NCBI RefSeq assembly: GCF_014066305.1
Contig: NW_023501056.1
Coordinates: forward strand, 646,501-710,500
DNA: 64,000 nucleotides
Direction of reading: 5' to 3'
From: Letharia columbiana
Taxonomy: Eukaryota; Ascomycota; Lecanoromycetes; Lecanorales; Parmeliaceae
The position numbers were made by a program, and so were the translations under genes. This document shows, piece by piece, positions 46,679 to 57,675 of the stretch (positions within the stretch are counted from its first letter, which is position 1; each line of letters opens with the position of its first letter). Below the pieces are notes generated by a model. It was not told where the DNA came from. It searched no databases and saw only the letters and a list, made by a program, of their open reading frames with translations.

Positions 46679-47459
46679 ATGTCTTTATTTCTATTATTAC
46701 TGGGAGCTTGCTCTATAGCAGAACTGTGTATGGGGCAGTCTACAACTCCGGCGCCGACTTGTACGTTTTGATCCCAGGTCAGGCCGGCAGTACATGACGA
46801 AATCTAATTGTGCCAGCATCTTGCAACCATTGTTTTCTAGCGCCAGGATTTACGGACGTGTCTTCTTCTCATGAAGAGTACTTGCTGTTTACAGCCTATT
46901 CCATGACGTCCGCCTTCGCTCAAAATGGACTCTGCGTCACAGTTTCAGGTGCCTCAACCCCATTACAAACGCCCTACTCGGTCGCCCAACTATCTACCAA
47001 TGCCAACCCTGCCCAATACCAATCTGCCGCAGCAACCTCGTTCGTCCAATTTCTCAAGGTGCCTGATTGGGGTGTCTGTGCGAGAACGGGTCATTAGCCG
47101 TACACATGGCAAACACAGATACCACTGCATTCGTCAATGTTGCAGTTTCAACGATCTCGGGAGCAGCGTCCCCAACGTCCTTGCTGTCTTCATCCAATAC
47201 AGCAGCCTTGGTAGCCACAGAGTCTCCACTCTCGAAGCCGGCCTCGAACGGCCTAAGTACAAGAGACAAGGCTGCCATTGGCCTTGTGGTCTCAGTCGTT
47301 GTTCTGGCCTTAGTATTACCCGGATTGATTTTGTGGTATAAATATCGAAAGCAGCACGCGGCGATGACGGAGAGGAGGATCCAAGAAAAACTGGAGATGG
47401 AGACGGAGACAGAGTTTCCAAAAGGATTTGGAGTTGGAGGACAAGGAGAGGGGAATTGA
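46679..47459 (+). CDS. Predicted secreted-type single-pass membrane protein, unknown function
   Basis: Proposed exons 46679-46760, 46817-47071 and 47119-47459 join in frame to give 225 residues. The N-terminus MSLFLLLLGACSIAELCMGQ is a signal peptide. The outer part begins with a Cys pair (SSCNHCFLAPGF) and has one more Cys (NGLCVTVSG), then becomes Ser/Thr/Ala-rich (STISGAASPTSLLSSSNT) as in glycosylated stalks. A transmembrane helix (AAIGLVVSVVVLALVLPGL) is followed by a basic stop-transfer (WYKYRKQ) and a short Glu-rich cytoplasmic tail ending GVGGQGEGN. The layout is that of fungal wall-sensor-like proteins, but I recognise no WSC or other named domain. The second intron (47 bp, GTGTCT...ACACAG) is my inference, needed to bridge two frames. 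It starts about 250 bp from the AT-rich island. Confidence 0.55.
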
Positions 47460-48059
47460 AATAGGGCGAAGTGAAAGGTATGAAATATAGACAGATGAAG
47501 GGAAGTTTATCATGTAGTCGAGACAGAACCAGGGAGAGGAACATCCCAGAGATCTTCAAGTACCATGTAAGGCCAGATGCTGCCGCTCCATGCCCAATCT
47601 CTGGAAGGCTGTCGCAATTGTGGTCCTTCTAGCGCATTGACTTGTTTCATTGAGGTCCGTGTCGTAGGCGCGTGCCTATAAGTCACACGGGGCATCTTGA
47701 CCTTGCTTTCATGTACTAATCACAGCGCGGCACGGTGCGTGTGCTCATCGACAGGAACAAAGAAAGCCTCCGATTAGATTAACAGTGCCTACCAACATTT
47801 CCTAACGCTCTCCTCTTGCAGACGCAGAACGATCGGAAGGTCTTATCTACCCGGCCAGCGGCTTAGCACAAGTACTCTGCGCTTCACGGACTGAAGAATG
47901 ACTGTTCTATCAATTGTGAGCTTTCAAGCGTTGCGTCCAGTGTTAGGGCCGTCCGTTAGCAAACGATTACATCAAGACTGAATTCTTCTTCGACTCCTGC
48001 TAAATCTCCAAGGAATCATCAACATCTCTGGAGCAGCAGCAGTCTTCCAATCTCCAACG
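47460..48059. other. Intergenic, no supported gene
   Basis: 600 bp between two plus-strand genes, normal composition, only frames under 65 codons. Nothing else recognised. Confidence 0.45.
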
Positions 48060-49171
48060 GTGCACCCACTCGACATCCGTAGCATCATGGCGCATACAGT
48101 TCGCCAATATTATGCTAGCTGCATACCCTCGTTCGAAACACTTTGTAAATTGTACCCGACGGCGCGCCAGGTTCACTGTGACCAGATGCCTGTCTGGAAA
48201 GTGGAAGATCCCTACGGGCGATACAAAGTATGGGCGCGACGTTGGAGCAAATCAAGTCGGCGCAAGTCTTTAGACTACCGTCTTGTGGAGGACACTACCT
48301 CTACAAAAGATCTTGTGATGGAAATCCAGAGCGGTCTGTGCGAGACCCTTGGCGACTGTAAGTGGAATCTCTAACAATATGTCAATACACTTTCTGACAA
48401 TCCACCAACTCATCTCAGCCGCCTCGATAATGAACGGGACATGCATTCCCTTTATTGAGCTTCCTCCGGACAGCGGTTCTTCCGAAGACGAAGGTTCTAG
48501 ATCGCTCGATACCCGATCGGCGATGCCAAGGGAGACACAACTGTAAAAGCTTTTGTATGGCCTGGAGAGCGACGTGGACAACCTTTACGCCTTGTCTGTC
48601 ATCATTCGTGATAAGCCGCTATCATACGACAGAAATTTCATGTCTTCCTGAATAAGTGTTGCCCAATGGGAAAGCATCGACTTGCAGCATGTCAGAAACA
48701 AGTTTCCACAAGCGGAACAATGGCCAGGACTTCGGGTCGGAAATGTCTCCATCAAAAGTCGCCAATACCTTGAGTACAAGAAGCAACAAGCGGAGAAAAC
48801 GTCACAAATAGTCGAGGACGTAGTGATGAAAGACCAAGACACTGTTGACCATATGTTTCCGGATACGCAGTTAAATGTCTCTTCAGCCGTCCCAGTGGAT
48901 CCGAGGACACAGGATCAGATGTTGCGGACAAGAGACTCACACAGTATCGATCTCTCGACGGCCGAATCCATTCCTTGTCCTGGAGCAGTTACTACAGACC
49001 TTGCCGAATTCAACGTGGCTACTGATGGATGATGAGATGGTTTCACATTCCACCTGGCCCTCTTCAGCATCGAATAGCGAGAGATTGATGATGCCTCGTG
49101 CCCCTGGGGATTTCCAAAGAAGAGGATACTTTGCGTGTCCTTATTGCTATGAGTCGTGTAGACTTTTTTAG
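48060..49171 (+). pseudogene. Broken zinc-finger-type fungal gene (AcuF-like C2H2 family architecture)
   Basis: Exon 1 (48060 or the ATG at 48087, to 48360) encodes FKVW-type N-terminal features seen in many fungal C2H2/NACHT-associated proteins: YGRYKVWARRWSKSSRRKSL, DYRLVED and a following helix. After a GTAAGT-CTCAG intron (48361-48419) the frame reads SASIMNGTCIPFIELPPDSG, then meets TAA at 48544. The same frame continues as KLLYGLESDVDNLYALSVII, meets TGA at 48649, continues as SIDLQHVRNKFPQAEQWPG and ends at 49030. A different frame then gives PRAPGDFQRRGYFACPYCYE, which resembles the CPYC start of the zinc-finger region in that family, but the finger is not completed. Two stops plus a frame change indicate a pseudogene; family placement is from memory of the architecture. 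Confidence 0.5.
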
Positions 49172-50324
49172 CAGGGAGATCGTCTTCACTTGCTCTTCTT
49201 CTCTCACAACAGTACGGGAAGAAGAAGGTGCTCCCTCGGCTCGTGCGCATGAAGAAAGGATACATTTAAAGGTATGACGGAGAGTGAGCTCTGACCAATT
49301 TACAGAGGGTACTCTAGCACATTCTCATCTAGCTTCAGGCATCCGACATCTCTTCGGGGGATTTTGTCCACTCACTGCAGCAGAAAACTTGCCCTGCTCC
49401 GCCACATTAGCCACAAGTCAGACGTTAGATCGAAACCGACTCGGTTGCCCCATTGGACCTGGTACATTATGCACAGCCGGATGCGCGCAAGACGAAGCAC
49501 GTACATGATGTACAAGATTCAAACCGTAGGGTGGAACACGCTCCATGCAACAAGGACGAGCTGACAACGAGGTCCCGCTCTAGCCCCCATGCCAAGGTCA
49601 CCTCGACCGCGCATGCGTAGGTCTCTGCCGATCCTCGAGGCCTACGCCAGCTGTAGATCTCGTTTTGAAAGTCTATGGAAATAGATAGGTCGATCGCTTG
49701 TCCTTGATGATGTCCACGTGGTCCCATTGACCTCGCCTTTGAATCTTCCCTATTAAAACACTGTTAGAAGGTATCGTCGTCACAATACCGTCTCTCCTTC
49801 ATAAGATCATATGCCTTCCTAAGCTTATCCCCACAACTCATTTCCAGTCGTTCATCTTGTTAGTCGTTTTGAACTCTCTGCCAGCAGTATGCCATGGCGC
49901 GAGCTGTTCAAGTGACAAACTTCAAGAACCGCCTACACTGGGGTCTCAACATCCGGCACCTAGCATTCGAATTGTCAAGCTCTACAGTGACATCGGCTCT
50001 GGCAGTCTGGGGATGCCTGTAAGGTCTACGCCGTGAAGGGGCGGAGACCGGACCCAAACGTGCGAAGCAGCAACTTCTTGAAATCTGCCTCCCCATCACT
50101 GTACGCGTCTAGAAAACTCACTGGTTGTGAAAAATTGCTACCCGTACTACCATCGCCTTGAGCAAACTTACCTAAGAACCATGCCGCACTGTCTGAAGGC
50201 CGAAAAGATATGCTGAGCTCATGTCAGGTCGTCAGTGCTTGCCACTTCCTATTTCCCCTTCTCAATACCATTTCCCGAGTTATCCACGGCCGCCCTGGCG
50301 TCGGCCTCGTTGCACTCATTGCAG
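49172..50324. other. Intergenic, no supported gene
   Basis: About 1.15 kb with only short frames on both strands. It may include remnants of the broken zinc-finger gene just upstream. Nothing else recognised. Confidence 0.4.
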
Positions 50325-50870
50325 TCATCCTCCTCCACCTCCCCCCTCTTTCTCTTCCTCACCCTCCTGCCCTTCCTCTTCCCCTCCCTCTTCATCGTCA
50401 TCGTCATCATCATCGTCATCGTCGTCCTCATCCTCCTCTCCATCCTCGCACCCTTTAACACGCCCCACCACCCTCCGCTCACTCACCTCTACCACCAACT
50501 CATCACACTGCTCACCACAGATGCTGTACTGCCAAACCCCATCATCACGTGGATCCACGCCTGCGCACCAGTGACTCCGCGCCTCTTGTCTCTCCTCTTC
50601 GGTCTCGAGGGCAGGATTGCAGTCGTCCAGGAAGTTGTCGAGTTGTCGACCCGCCCAGTCCTCGCCGACGCGCTCCGCCAAGCTCTTCGAGTGGTAGACG
50701 CCCAGGACACCGAATGGCGAGTCGGGGCTGCCGCAGAGGGTGGTGCCTGCGGTTTCGGTCAGCGGTGGGATATGGGCCTCGTTCCAGTGGGAGGCGTTAA
50801 AGGTGAGGACGAAGACGGCTTGGTGCACTGGGGTGCAATGATGATGATGGTTGGAAGTTGGGTGGCTCAT
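50325..50870 (-). CDS. Hypothetical protein with a long acidic C-terminus
   Basis: From the ATG at 50870 (MSHPTSNHHHHCTPVHQAVF) the protein has 181 residues; the frame extends upstream to 51245, but that part has an unlikely composition. The core includes VLTFNASHWNEAHIPP, SPFGVLGVYHSKSLAERVGE and DGVWQYSICGEQCDELVVEV, with several cysteines. From about residue 143 it is nearly all Asp/Glu, encoded by a GAT/GAC-type repeat (CATCGTCATCATC on the plus strand near 50397-50435), ending in a Gly run. An overlapping plus-strand frame has a poly-Ile/Val/Leu stretch that is only the complement of the acidic repeat. Function unknown; acidic tails occur in histone-binding and other nuclear proteins, which is only a suggestion. 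Confidence 0.5.
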   Translation of the reverse strand: MSHPTSNHHHHCTPVHQAVFVLTFNASHWNEAHIPPLTETAGTTLCGSPDSPFGVLGVYHSKSLAERVGEDWAGRQLDNFLDDCNPALETEEERQEARSHWCAGVDPRDDGVWQYSICGEQCDELVVEVSERRVVGRVKGCEDGEEDEDDDDDDDDDDDEEGGEEEGQEGEEEKEGGGGGG

Positions 50871-51815
50871 GTTGGCTTGGATTTTGTGTTTAGGATTTAG
50901 GATGTTGTTGTAGAGGGTTAAAGATGGACAGCTGTGCGGGACGGGATGGCTAGTTGATATAGGTATGAGAGAACAAAGGAGATAAAGAAATATAGCACGA
51001 AAATGATGGCGTGTATGGAAAGTGTAAGAAGGCGCTAGACATGTCCAGCAAGTTGTGAGGAGGAACTTTCGTAGCGAGACATTGAGGGAGTAGATCATGG
51101 GATATGAATCGACAGTGGGGCCGGAAGACAGCATTCGGCAAGGTGGGTGACGAGACAGCTGGGTGATAACCAAAGGAGACGTTGGGAAGGAAAGGCGAGA
51201 CAGTGGCGAGTTTTTGGGGAAATCAGGAATCAGCTTGTTGAGCATTTAGATCTTCCCCACCTCATGCAAGATGCTTCATAGGTGCTGTAAGATCCACGCG
51301 AAAGGTGAGGATAGGGAGAAGAAGACGATGAGTAGCAACTGCAAAAGCAACAAGGCAAGTATTAGATTGTCGAAGAAACCTTACAAGAGGTCGTTCAGAA
51401 GGTAAAGCAAGAGCGTAGGAATGTCTGGCAATTGAGGACGAATTTGCTGTATTTATCCTGTCTTCAGACTTGGCATGAGTATCTCTGGTTTGTCTGTTGT
51501 CGAATAAGGCGTTCCTCAATTCGTAAATGTACATGGGAAACGCGCCGTACGTGAAAGCCGCTTCCAAAGCGGAAATCCATAAGCCGTCTGATGTTGGTCA
51601 AGGATTTCGAAAGGCTCTTCTCTGGCGGCTTACAACCTCGTGATATCTTATCTCCAAGATAAATATGCCGTTGGCTTTACCCAACACCTCTCATCGATAG
51701 CCCACCTAGGATGCTGAAGCCTGCTGTCGCTGAGTACTTCCAGACACAGCCTTATCTCTGAAGACTTTCGCGCCGACAAGCTGTCCACACAGGATTATCA
51801 ATGACAGGGATCTCA
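50871..51815. other. Intergenic, no supported gene
   Basis: About 950 bp between two minus-strand genes. A minus-strand frame at 51262-51567 (101 codons) lacks any domain and is not called. Otherwise nothing recognised. Confidence 0.4.
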
Positions 51816-53138
51816 TCAAAGGTCGGCTTCAAATGCTTCTAGCTCCACTTGGTGAATCATACAGCGGTCTAAATGCTCAAAGAACTCTGTATTGTCGGCA
51901 CAACCATGCCGGCAAATAGGGCATGAGATCCGCCCAAAAATGGGCTTGTGCGCCCTTGCCACATGGCTTCTGAATTCATCTACTGAGGAGCAATATCTCT
52001 GTAGGTCGTAACAGCAAGGGCACTGCAGCTTTTTCCAACCGTATACCAGCAATTCTGAATAGTGCCGAATCAAATGCTGGCCTATGAGGTATTTCGAAGG
52101 AAAGTCCATGAGATGATGATCGCAGAATGGCACTGGACACGCTCGAGCCCTTCCTGAAGCCTCGAGTTCTACCGTGTGAACCATGCAGTCATCCATGTGT
52201 TCCAGATAGCCCGACCGGTCGAAGACGCGAGTACACACATAGCACTTGAAGCGTTCGAGCTCACGAAAAGAGGAAAGGTGAGTTGAGCCGCGTACATGAT
52301 GTCTGAGGTCCTCGATGTTGTCTAAAATCTCGAAACTATAAGATCTGCCGCATAGTTCGTAGCCCCAATTGAAAGAGCCTTCAAAATGTGTCATTGTGTG
52401 CTTGTCCCTTTCCGCTTTCCGCGGAAAACCTTTACGGTGAAACTCGCAAGTTGCGACTGGACACTTTCGTGAGTATTCCATACTAGCATCCGCCTCCGGC
52501 TCACCGCCAGTGTTGACCGAGTTAGTCTCAGTGTCCATCACGGTTGATGCCGGATGCTGCTCCCTAGCAACTTCAACGAGGATTTCTGCGACGTCCCGGT
52601 CCTGCTCCTCGGGAGTGATCCGAGATTGCGATCCATCACGTGCCTGTATAACGCTGACGCCCCCAACTTGTTGTAAATCGTCTCGCACAACGTCTTTTGC
52701 TTCTTGGGCCTTCGACTGAGCAGCAATGTATCGGCTAGACTGTGCTAGAGCTCGCAGGTTGAACTCGTTTGCGTGAGCTGGCAAAACTGTGAATGCCGGG
52801 CGGTGCGGTTGCAGATGTATTTCCGGCAACTCGCGGGGCACTTTGTCGTTGATCGATACCGGGGCGCCGTACTGAGGTCGATCTGCGTAGAGGGAGGGTT
52901 GCGCTGAGGATCTTGCGAAATTAGCAAGCGTGATAGTACAGATCGGTAAGTTCGAGTTGGCTCACAGAAGAAGCTGCTCTGTTCTCGCAGTCATCTTGCA
53001 TCTCGCCCGCTCACGACGTGCGAGGTTACGCTGGGCTTTACGGGCCCCTTCAGACTCAGTAGGCTGGTTTCGACGTCGAGCCTGACCTTTGGATCTCGCT
53101 GTGGCACTCGAAATATCGAGTAGCAACTGCTGAGACAT
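51816..53138 (-). CDS. Multi-C2H2 zinc-finger protein
   Basis: Two exons, 53138-52966 and 52911-51816, giving 422 residues. Exon 1 is basic (SKGQARRRNQPTESEGARKA, then RRERARCKMTARTEQLL), resembling the basic part of a bZIP but without a clear leucine zipper. The intron acceptor TTTCGCAAG at 52912 was chosen because it keeps frame. The C-terminal half has at least five zinc-finger-like units: CPVATCEFHRKGFPRKAERD with HTMTH, CYVCTRVFDRSGYLEHMDDC with MVH, CPVPFCDHHLMDFPSKYLIG with HLIRH, CPCCYDL with HVARAH, and CPICRHGCADNTEFFEHLDR with CMIH. A Gly/Glu-rich linker precedes them. It is probably a nuclear nucleic-acid-binding protein, though several fingers have irregular spacing and could bind protein instead. 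No target can be inferred. Intact. Confidence 0.72.
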
Positions 53139-53476
53139 GGCAGCCTTATCCGGACTGCTAGACTTTGAAGAACTTCAACTCGTTGTTTGTCAAAGGATGT
53201 CTCTCGTCGCGAGATGCGAACGTGCTAGGCTCTTCAAATCAGCAAAAGAGTTCTCGCGCAATAGATTCGAGAATTTATATAAGGTTGCAGATGATGTGTA
53301 GTTGTAAAATCTTGGGAGGAAGTAATAAGGAAACAAGCAGTCCGTTGACTTCCTTTACGGGAATAATAGCTAATTGTTTCGTGCGGCATTTGGGTGGCTC
53401 AGACATCTCACGTCAGCTCCGCCCGACGTCCCGGTAGGCCCTGCATGCTGACACCCTCTTGGTCCTGCGGCTACCC

Positions 53477-54220
53477 GATCGTCCCTTTATTGCCACGTTG
53501 GGAAGTCAAACATACTCAACTGTACATCCGCAGCGCTTGATTGGCCGAATTGCACACCCCTCCGGATCCGCGCAAAGACTGGGCTTTGATTTACTGGCTG
53601 GGGGGCACAACTTTCAAATCGCAGTCAGGTCCTTTAAGTGCTTCTTTCGGAAAACAGAATGCGGGTTGACAACAAATCCTACGCCTCACAGCCTTCGAGT
53701 TGAGGTCAAGTCCCTTGAATGCCTCTTTTGGCAGACAAAGTGCATAACAATCAGACCCTCAAAATGTTCAAACCGCGGTCTGATCCTTTGGTTGCTTCTT
53801 TTGGAAGACAACTGATTGGCGACAGATCCCCACGCCTGACAGCCTTCACATCGAGGTCAAGTCCCTTGAATGCCTCTTTTGGCAGACAAATTGCTCGACG
53901 ATGAATGTCGCACAACGTTCAGATCCTGGTCGAGTCCTTTGAGTTCCTTGTCTGGCAGATAAGTCAAGATTTGTGTGACCAGTGCCCCACATCTTCCAAC
54001 GCGCGCGTCCGACAGTTTTGGTTGTCTGTAGTTCTTTGAACTCCCTTTTCGACAGACAAAACGGACAGGCTGATGACGGATAGTGCATCAAACTCTTTGA
54101 ATTCCTCTTCGGGCAGAAAAGTTGAATCATAGCCCCACGTTTTCAGCCGCCACTCTCGGCAGGCATGATGTGTTTACGGTTTCCTGTCGTTCTTTGAATA
54201 CCCTTTTCGACTGGTGAAGT
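53477..54220. repeat. Degenerate tandem array, about 75-80 bp monomer, roughly 150 bp dimer
   Basis: At least nine copies of a core close to TCAAGTCCTTTGAATGCCTC plus TTTTGGCAGACAAAGTG occur at about 53477, 53625, 53706, 53779, 53857, 53930, 54027, 54088 and 54186, always on the same strand. Intervening sequences alternate between two types: those after 53625 and 53779 share an ACAAATCC-ACGCCTCACAGCCTTC pattern, those after 53706 and 53857 share CAAAATGTTCA/CACAACGTTCA. It lies between the 5' ends of the C2H2 gene and the small membrane-protein gene. Confidence 0.7.
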
Positions 54221-54548
54221 GATGACACGAAGTACGCATGTCTCCTCGCCGCTTTAGCAGCGGCTAGTGATGTTCCCTGAATCCTCAATCAGCCAGCAGA
54301 TTCAAGACAATCCCTCATGGCTATATGTATATAAGATTCGTTCCCCTGGCTCTTACACCCAGACTCCCATGCCTTCCAACCTACACTCATTCTGCTCCCG
54401 CTTGCCACAGATACCTGTCAAAGTGCTCCACTTGCCTCATCAATCCTTCCATCTCAAATCCTTGCTTGTTCCCACTTGCCTCAGACCCCTGCCATCTCGT
54501 CGAAGCGTTCCGACTACCTCACCGATCCTCCCCTACCACATATCCTCC

Positions 54549-54949
54549 ATGGCAACCAACACGCTATGTCAGCCCTCCAATGCGGATACCCATCAGTACC
54601 TCTTCACCACAACCCGAGTCCTCGCAGCCGTGGGCTTCTCGTACCTGCTCAAAGCCCTCTATCAACTCATAATGTGGCCACTGCTCTCACATCGTTCCTC
54701 TCTTAACAGACCCAATGGTAAACCCTCCCTCCCTCTCTCGCTCGCATGCCGCTTTCAGTCACGATACCGTCAAGCTGACATACTGTTCTCCATCACATAG
54801 CCGTTGCAGAAGAGAACATCGGTCTCGATCTAGACGAAACCGCCTCTGTCAGTCAAGCGAGTCTGGAGCTGGACTTCGGCAGCGACGATGACGGGGATCT
54901 TGGTATCCGAGTGCCCGAGCGCGCCTACCACCCGCGGGGTCGTCTGTGA
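54549..54949 (+). CDS. Small predicted membrane protein, unknown function
   Basis: Two exons, 54549-54717 and 54801-54949, 105 residues; the GTAAAC...CATAG intron restores frame. The start MATNTLCQPSNADTHQYLFT is followed by one hydrophobic helix (VLAAVGFSYLLKALYQLIMW), a Ser/Arg/Asn-rich loop, then a wholly soluble acidic C-terminus (LELDFGSDDDGDLGIRVPER) ending RGRL. With a single helix and no signal-peptide-like cleavage site it is likely a tail- or signal-anchored membrane protein. No family recognised. The ATG at 54549 is chosen over upstream ATGs because the earlier residues are low-quality and Pro/Ser-rich. Confidence 0.5.
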
Positions 54950-55986
54950 ACAGTGCGTGTCGGCGCTATCGATTTCAAATGTCCGCTCGGTCAAGCATGG
55001 CGGTTCTTTCGGCCCTTCAGTCTGTCGAAATTTGGCCCCCACGCATCCCAGCCACCGTGTTTTTCAGCCACCTGATTTTGTACTGTACTTAGGATCTGGC
55101 CCCGGAGAGGTTTTGGAGAATTACTCCATCTGTTCTACACAACACATACCGCTCTCTTTTTAAAATTGCCACCTAACGAGACTTGAGTAAAGGCCTATAA
55201 ACTCCCACTTCACAGATCGATAACAAGAACCAATCCGAAGACATTTTCTAGTCAGCCAAAGTATGAGGGTATTCTCCGCAGTGATATCTTTCATAGTCAC
55301 TTTTGTTTTCATATGATCTTTCGTTGACAGTTGTTTGGGATGCAAAAGAATCGCTTTTCCTGATAGGTTAACTGGCCCAATATTAAAAACCTTCCAGTAC
55401 CAGCCATACCTGATATTCTGACACAGTCAGCACTCTCACGGCTTCTTCCGCCGAGGTCTTGCAGCATTACATTGCTACTACTAGCAACGTCAAAGAGGAA
55501 CCCCATTTCTCGCTCGTTCGACCTCTTTCCGTAACCCGACGAGAGTTCTGAGCAGTAGGGGACGAATTCCCAGATGGAGTCCGCGAATCTAGACGACGAG
55601 TCAGCCACGCCCATCTCCGCAGTGACCGCGGCTGATAGGCACATCGGCCACCGATCTCTTCGACTCGGCGCACGATCTCTCACCCATAGCCATCCAGCTC
55701 TGCCATACCCTGTCTGTCACATGAGAGTTCATCCGTGGCCAGCTTTGGCTTCGCACAAGCGGCTGGAAAGGAATCTGAGACATGGGTAGTTTCATGAGAT
55801 GTGCAGTCCACGGCAACGGAGAAGCTGCATTACGCAATTCAACGAGGGACGAGATGAAAATGCGCGATGATGACATGAAGAAAAGTAACGCTTCTGGTAA
55901 TCAAGTGCTTTCTTAGAGTATCTTGGAGCTGCACGGGAGCGTATTTACACAGCCTGAGATCCTCCCCTCAAGGAGAAGGCATGTAC
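54950..55986. other. Intergenic, no supported gene
   Basis: About 1 kb. Minus-strand frames at 55309-55683 (124 codons) and 55601-55876 (91 codons) overlap each other in different frames and show no domain, so neither is called. Otherwise nothing recognised. Confidence 0.4.
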
Positions 55987-57287
55987 CTAGACCTGGCCGG
56001 CAGTGTTGAAGTCCTTCAAACCCTCCTCCACTCTCTTCGTCATCGTTTTCTCGCCCTCACGGACCCAGATTCTGGGATCGTAGTACTTTTTGTTTGGCTT
56101 GTCCTGTGTGGTGGTGTCAGCGTGGGTCTCGGCAAGCAAGAAAGGGCACGTACAGCTCCTTCGGGGTTTCCGATTTGGTGCAGGAGATAATCCTTGTGCT
56201 TGAGAACGTAGTCACGGATACCTGTCAGGTATGCGTACTGGAGATCCGTGTCGAGGTTCTGCAGTGCGTCAGCCCGGCGCTTTCTCTCCTTGTTTTTGAT
56301 CGCATGACATACCACTTTCACAACGCCATAGCTAATGGCCTCCTTGTACTCTTCCTTCGAGCTTCCAGATCCACCGTGGAACACTAGAAATACAGGCTTA
56401 TCATCCTTGGTTGTTTCCTTCTCTTTAACGTAGGTTTGGTGCTTCTTCAACAACTCAGGGTGCAGGCGCACATTTCCAGGCTTGTAGACACCATGAACAT
56501 TTCCGAAACCTGCGGCAATGGAAAAGTAGGGACTGATAGCAGATAGTGTCTTGTATATATTGTGGATGTCCTCGGGTTGAGTGTAGAGGGAGTTGTTGTC
56601 CACATCTTCATTGTTCACGCCATCCTCTTCACCACCAGTAATTCCGATCTCCATCTCGAGAAATTGCTTCATGGGTGCTGCCCTTTTCAGGTACTTGGCA
56701 GTTGTTTCAATGTTCCAGTCTACCGGCTCTTCCGAAAGATCAATCATATGAGAGCTGAAGAGAGGTTCGCCATGCGCTTTGAAATGCTTTTCATCATGCT
56801 GCGGACATCAATGTCAGTTCCGTTTCAGACCTCGACTTCGAGGGGAGGCACACCTCGAGCATGCCATCTAACCATGGCAACAACTTCTTGGCACAATGAT
56901 CTGTATGAAGGATGACAGGGATGTCGTAAGCCGGAGCAACGCTCCTAATGTAGTGTGCACCGGCAACAGCGCCCATGATCGAAGCCTTCTGGGTCTTGTT
57001 GTCTACACCCTTCCCACAGAAGTAGGCCGCGCCACCTTGAGACATTTGTAGAATGATGGGAGACTTCTCATCACGGGCGGCTTCGAGAGCTGCTACGACT
57101 GTTGAGGACGAGGTGACATTGATAGCTGGGATGGCAAATTCGTGCTTCTGGGCATACTTGACTGTGGTGTGTTAGCTTTTTGCTAGTCTCGAGGCTGTTG
57201 GGGATGCACAGCGACCATACAGAGATTGTAGACGTCGTCACCGACAATTACGCCAGTCTTGCGCTCGAGGACTTCTTCGACACCCAT
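55987..57287 (-). CDS. FBA1: Class II fructose-1,6-bisphosphate aldolase
   Basis: Glycolytic/gluconeogenic enzyme that reversibly splits fructose 1,6-bisphosphate into DHAP and glyceraldehyde 3-phosphate, zinc-dependent and cytosolic. Exons in order: 57287-57221, 57161-56854, 56798-56313, 56258-56154, 56103-55987; total 360 residues, the standard length, all junctions in frame. Signatures: FAIPAINVTSSSTVVAALEA (31-50), VILHTDHCAKK with Asp110 and zinc ligand His111, zinc ligand His227 in GNVHGVYKPG, zinc ligand His266 in FLVFHGGSGSS, and NLDTDLQYAYLTGIRDYV (288-305). Four short introns use GTATGG, GTGTGC, GTATGT and GTACGT donors. Its 5' end faces the repeat-rich island beginning at about 57.5 kb, so its upstream promoter is short or lies inside the repeat. 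Confidence 0.96.
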
Positions 57288-57534
57288 GTTGTGAGAATCT
57301 TTGGCGTTAATTGATATTCGATCGATTGATTGGATGATCCGTGATCAATGGAGCAGAGCTAGATGAGGAATCGAGTTGTAATGAAGACAGAAGCGATTTT
57401 CTTTATCTGAGGGGGTGGGGCTTCGGAGCTTTCTTTTGAGCGTCGGAGCCGGCTGTTCTTCGGCAGTTCCAGTGTTGATTGGGACAAGGAGCGAAGGAGC
57501 GAAGGCATTTCGTTTATCGATACCTGAACCCCAT

Positions 57535-57675
57535 GGTTATCCATGGGGATTATACTTATCCATAGGGGCGTATCGTCCATCTCATGGGCAAACTGCCATC
57601 AATCGCATGTTCATTCCCATGGACCTCGCCGTCGCCCATGGATACAACATCTTGTTCATCGGAATCGGAAATCGC
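57535..57675 (+). repeat. Left member of an inverted repeat bracketing the AT-rich island
   Basis: About 140 bp (including CATAGGGGCGTATCGTCCAT, CTCATGGGCAA and CATCAATCGCAT) match the reverse complement of 62805-62946 with scattered differences. The unit contains several CCATGG-type palindromes. It lies 250-390 bp upstream of the FBA1 start. Confidence 0.75.

Noticed and set aside
50235..50900. 221-codon plus-strand frame with a poly-Ile/Val/Leu segment resembling a membrane helix
   Set aside because: The hydrophobic run is just the complement of the acidic GAT/GAC repeat of the minus-strand gene.
53477..54220. Regular repeats with differing spacers, superficially CRISPR-like
   Set aside because: Fungal nuclear context, degenerate repeats, spacing from 61 to about 150 bp, and spacers that alternate between two related types. 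This is a tandem satellite-like array, not CRISPR.
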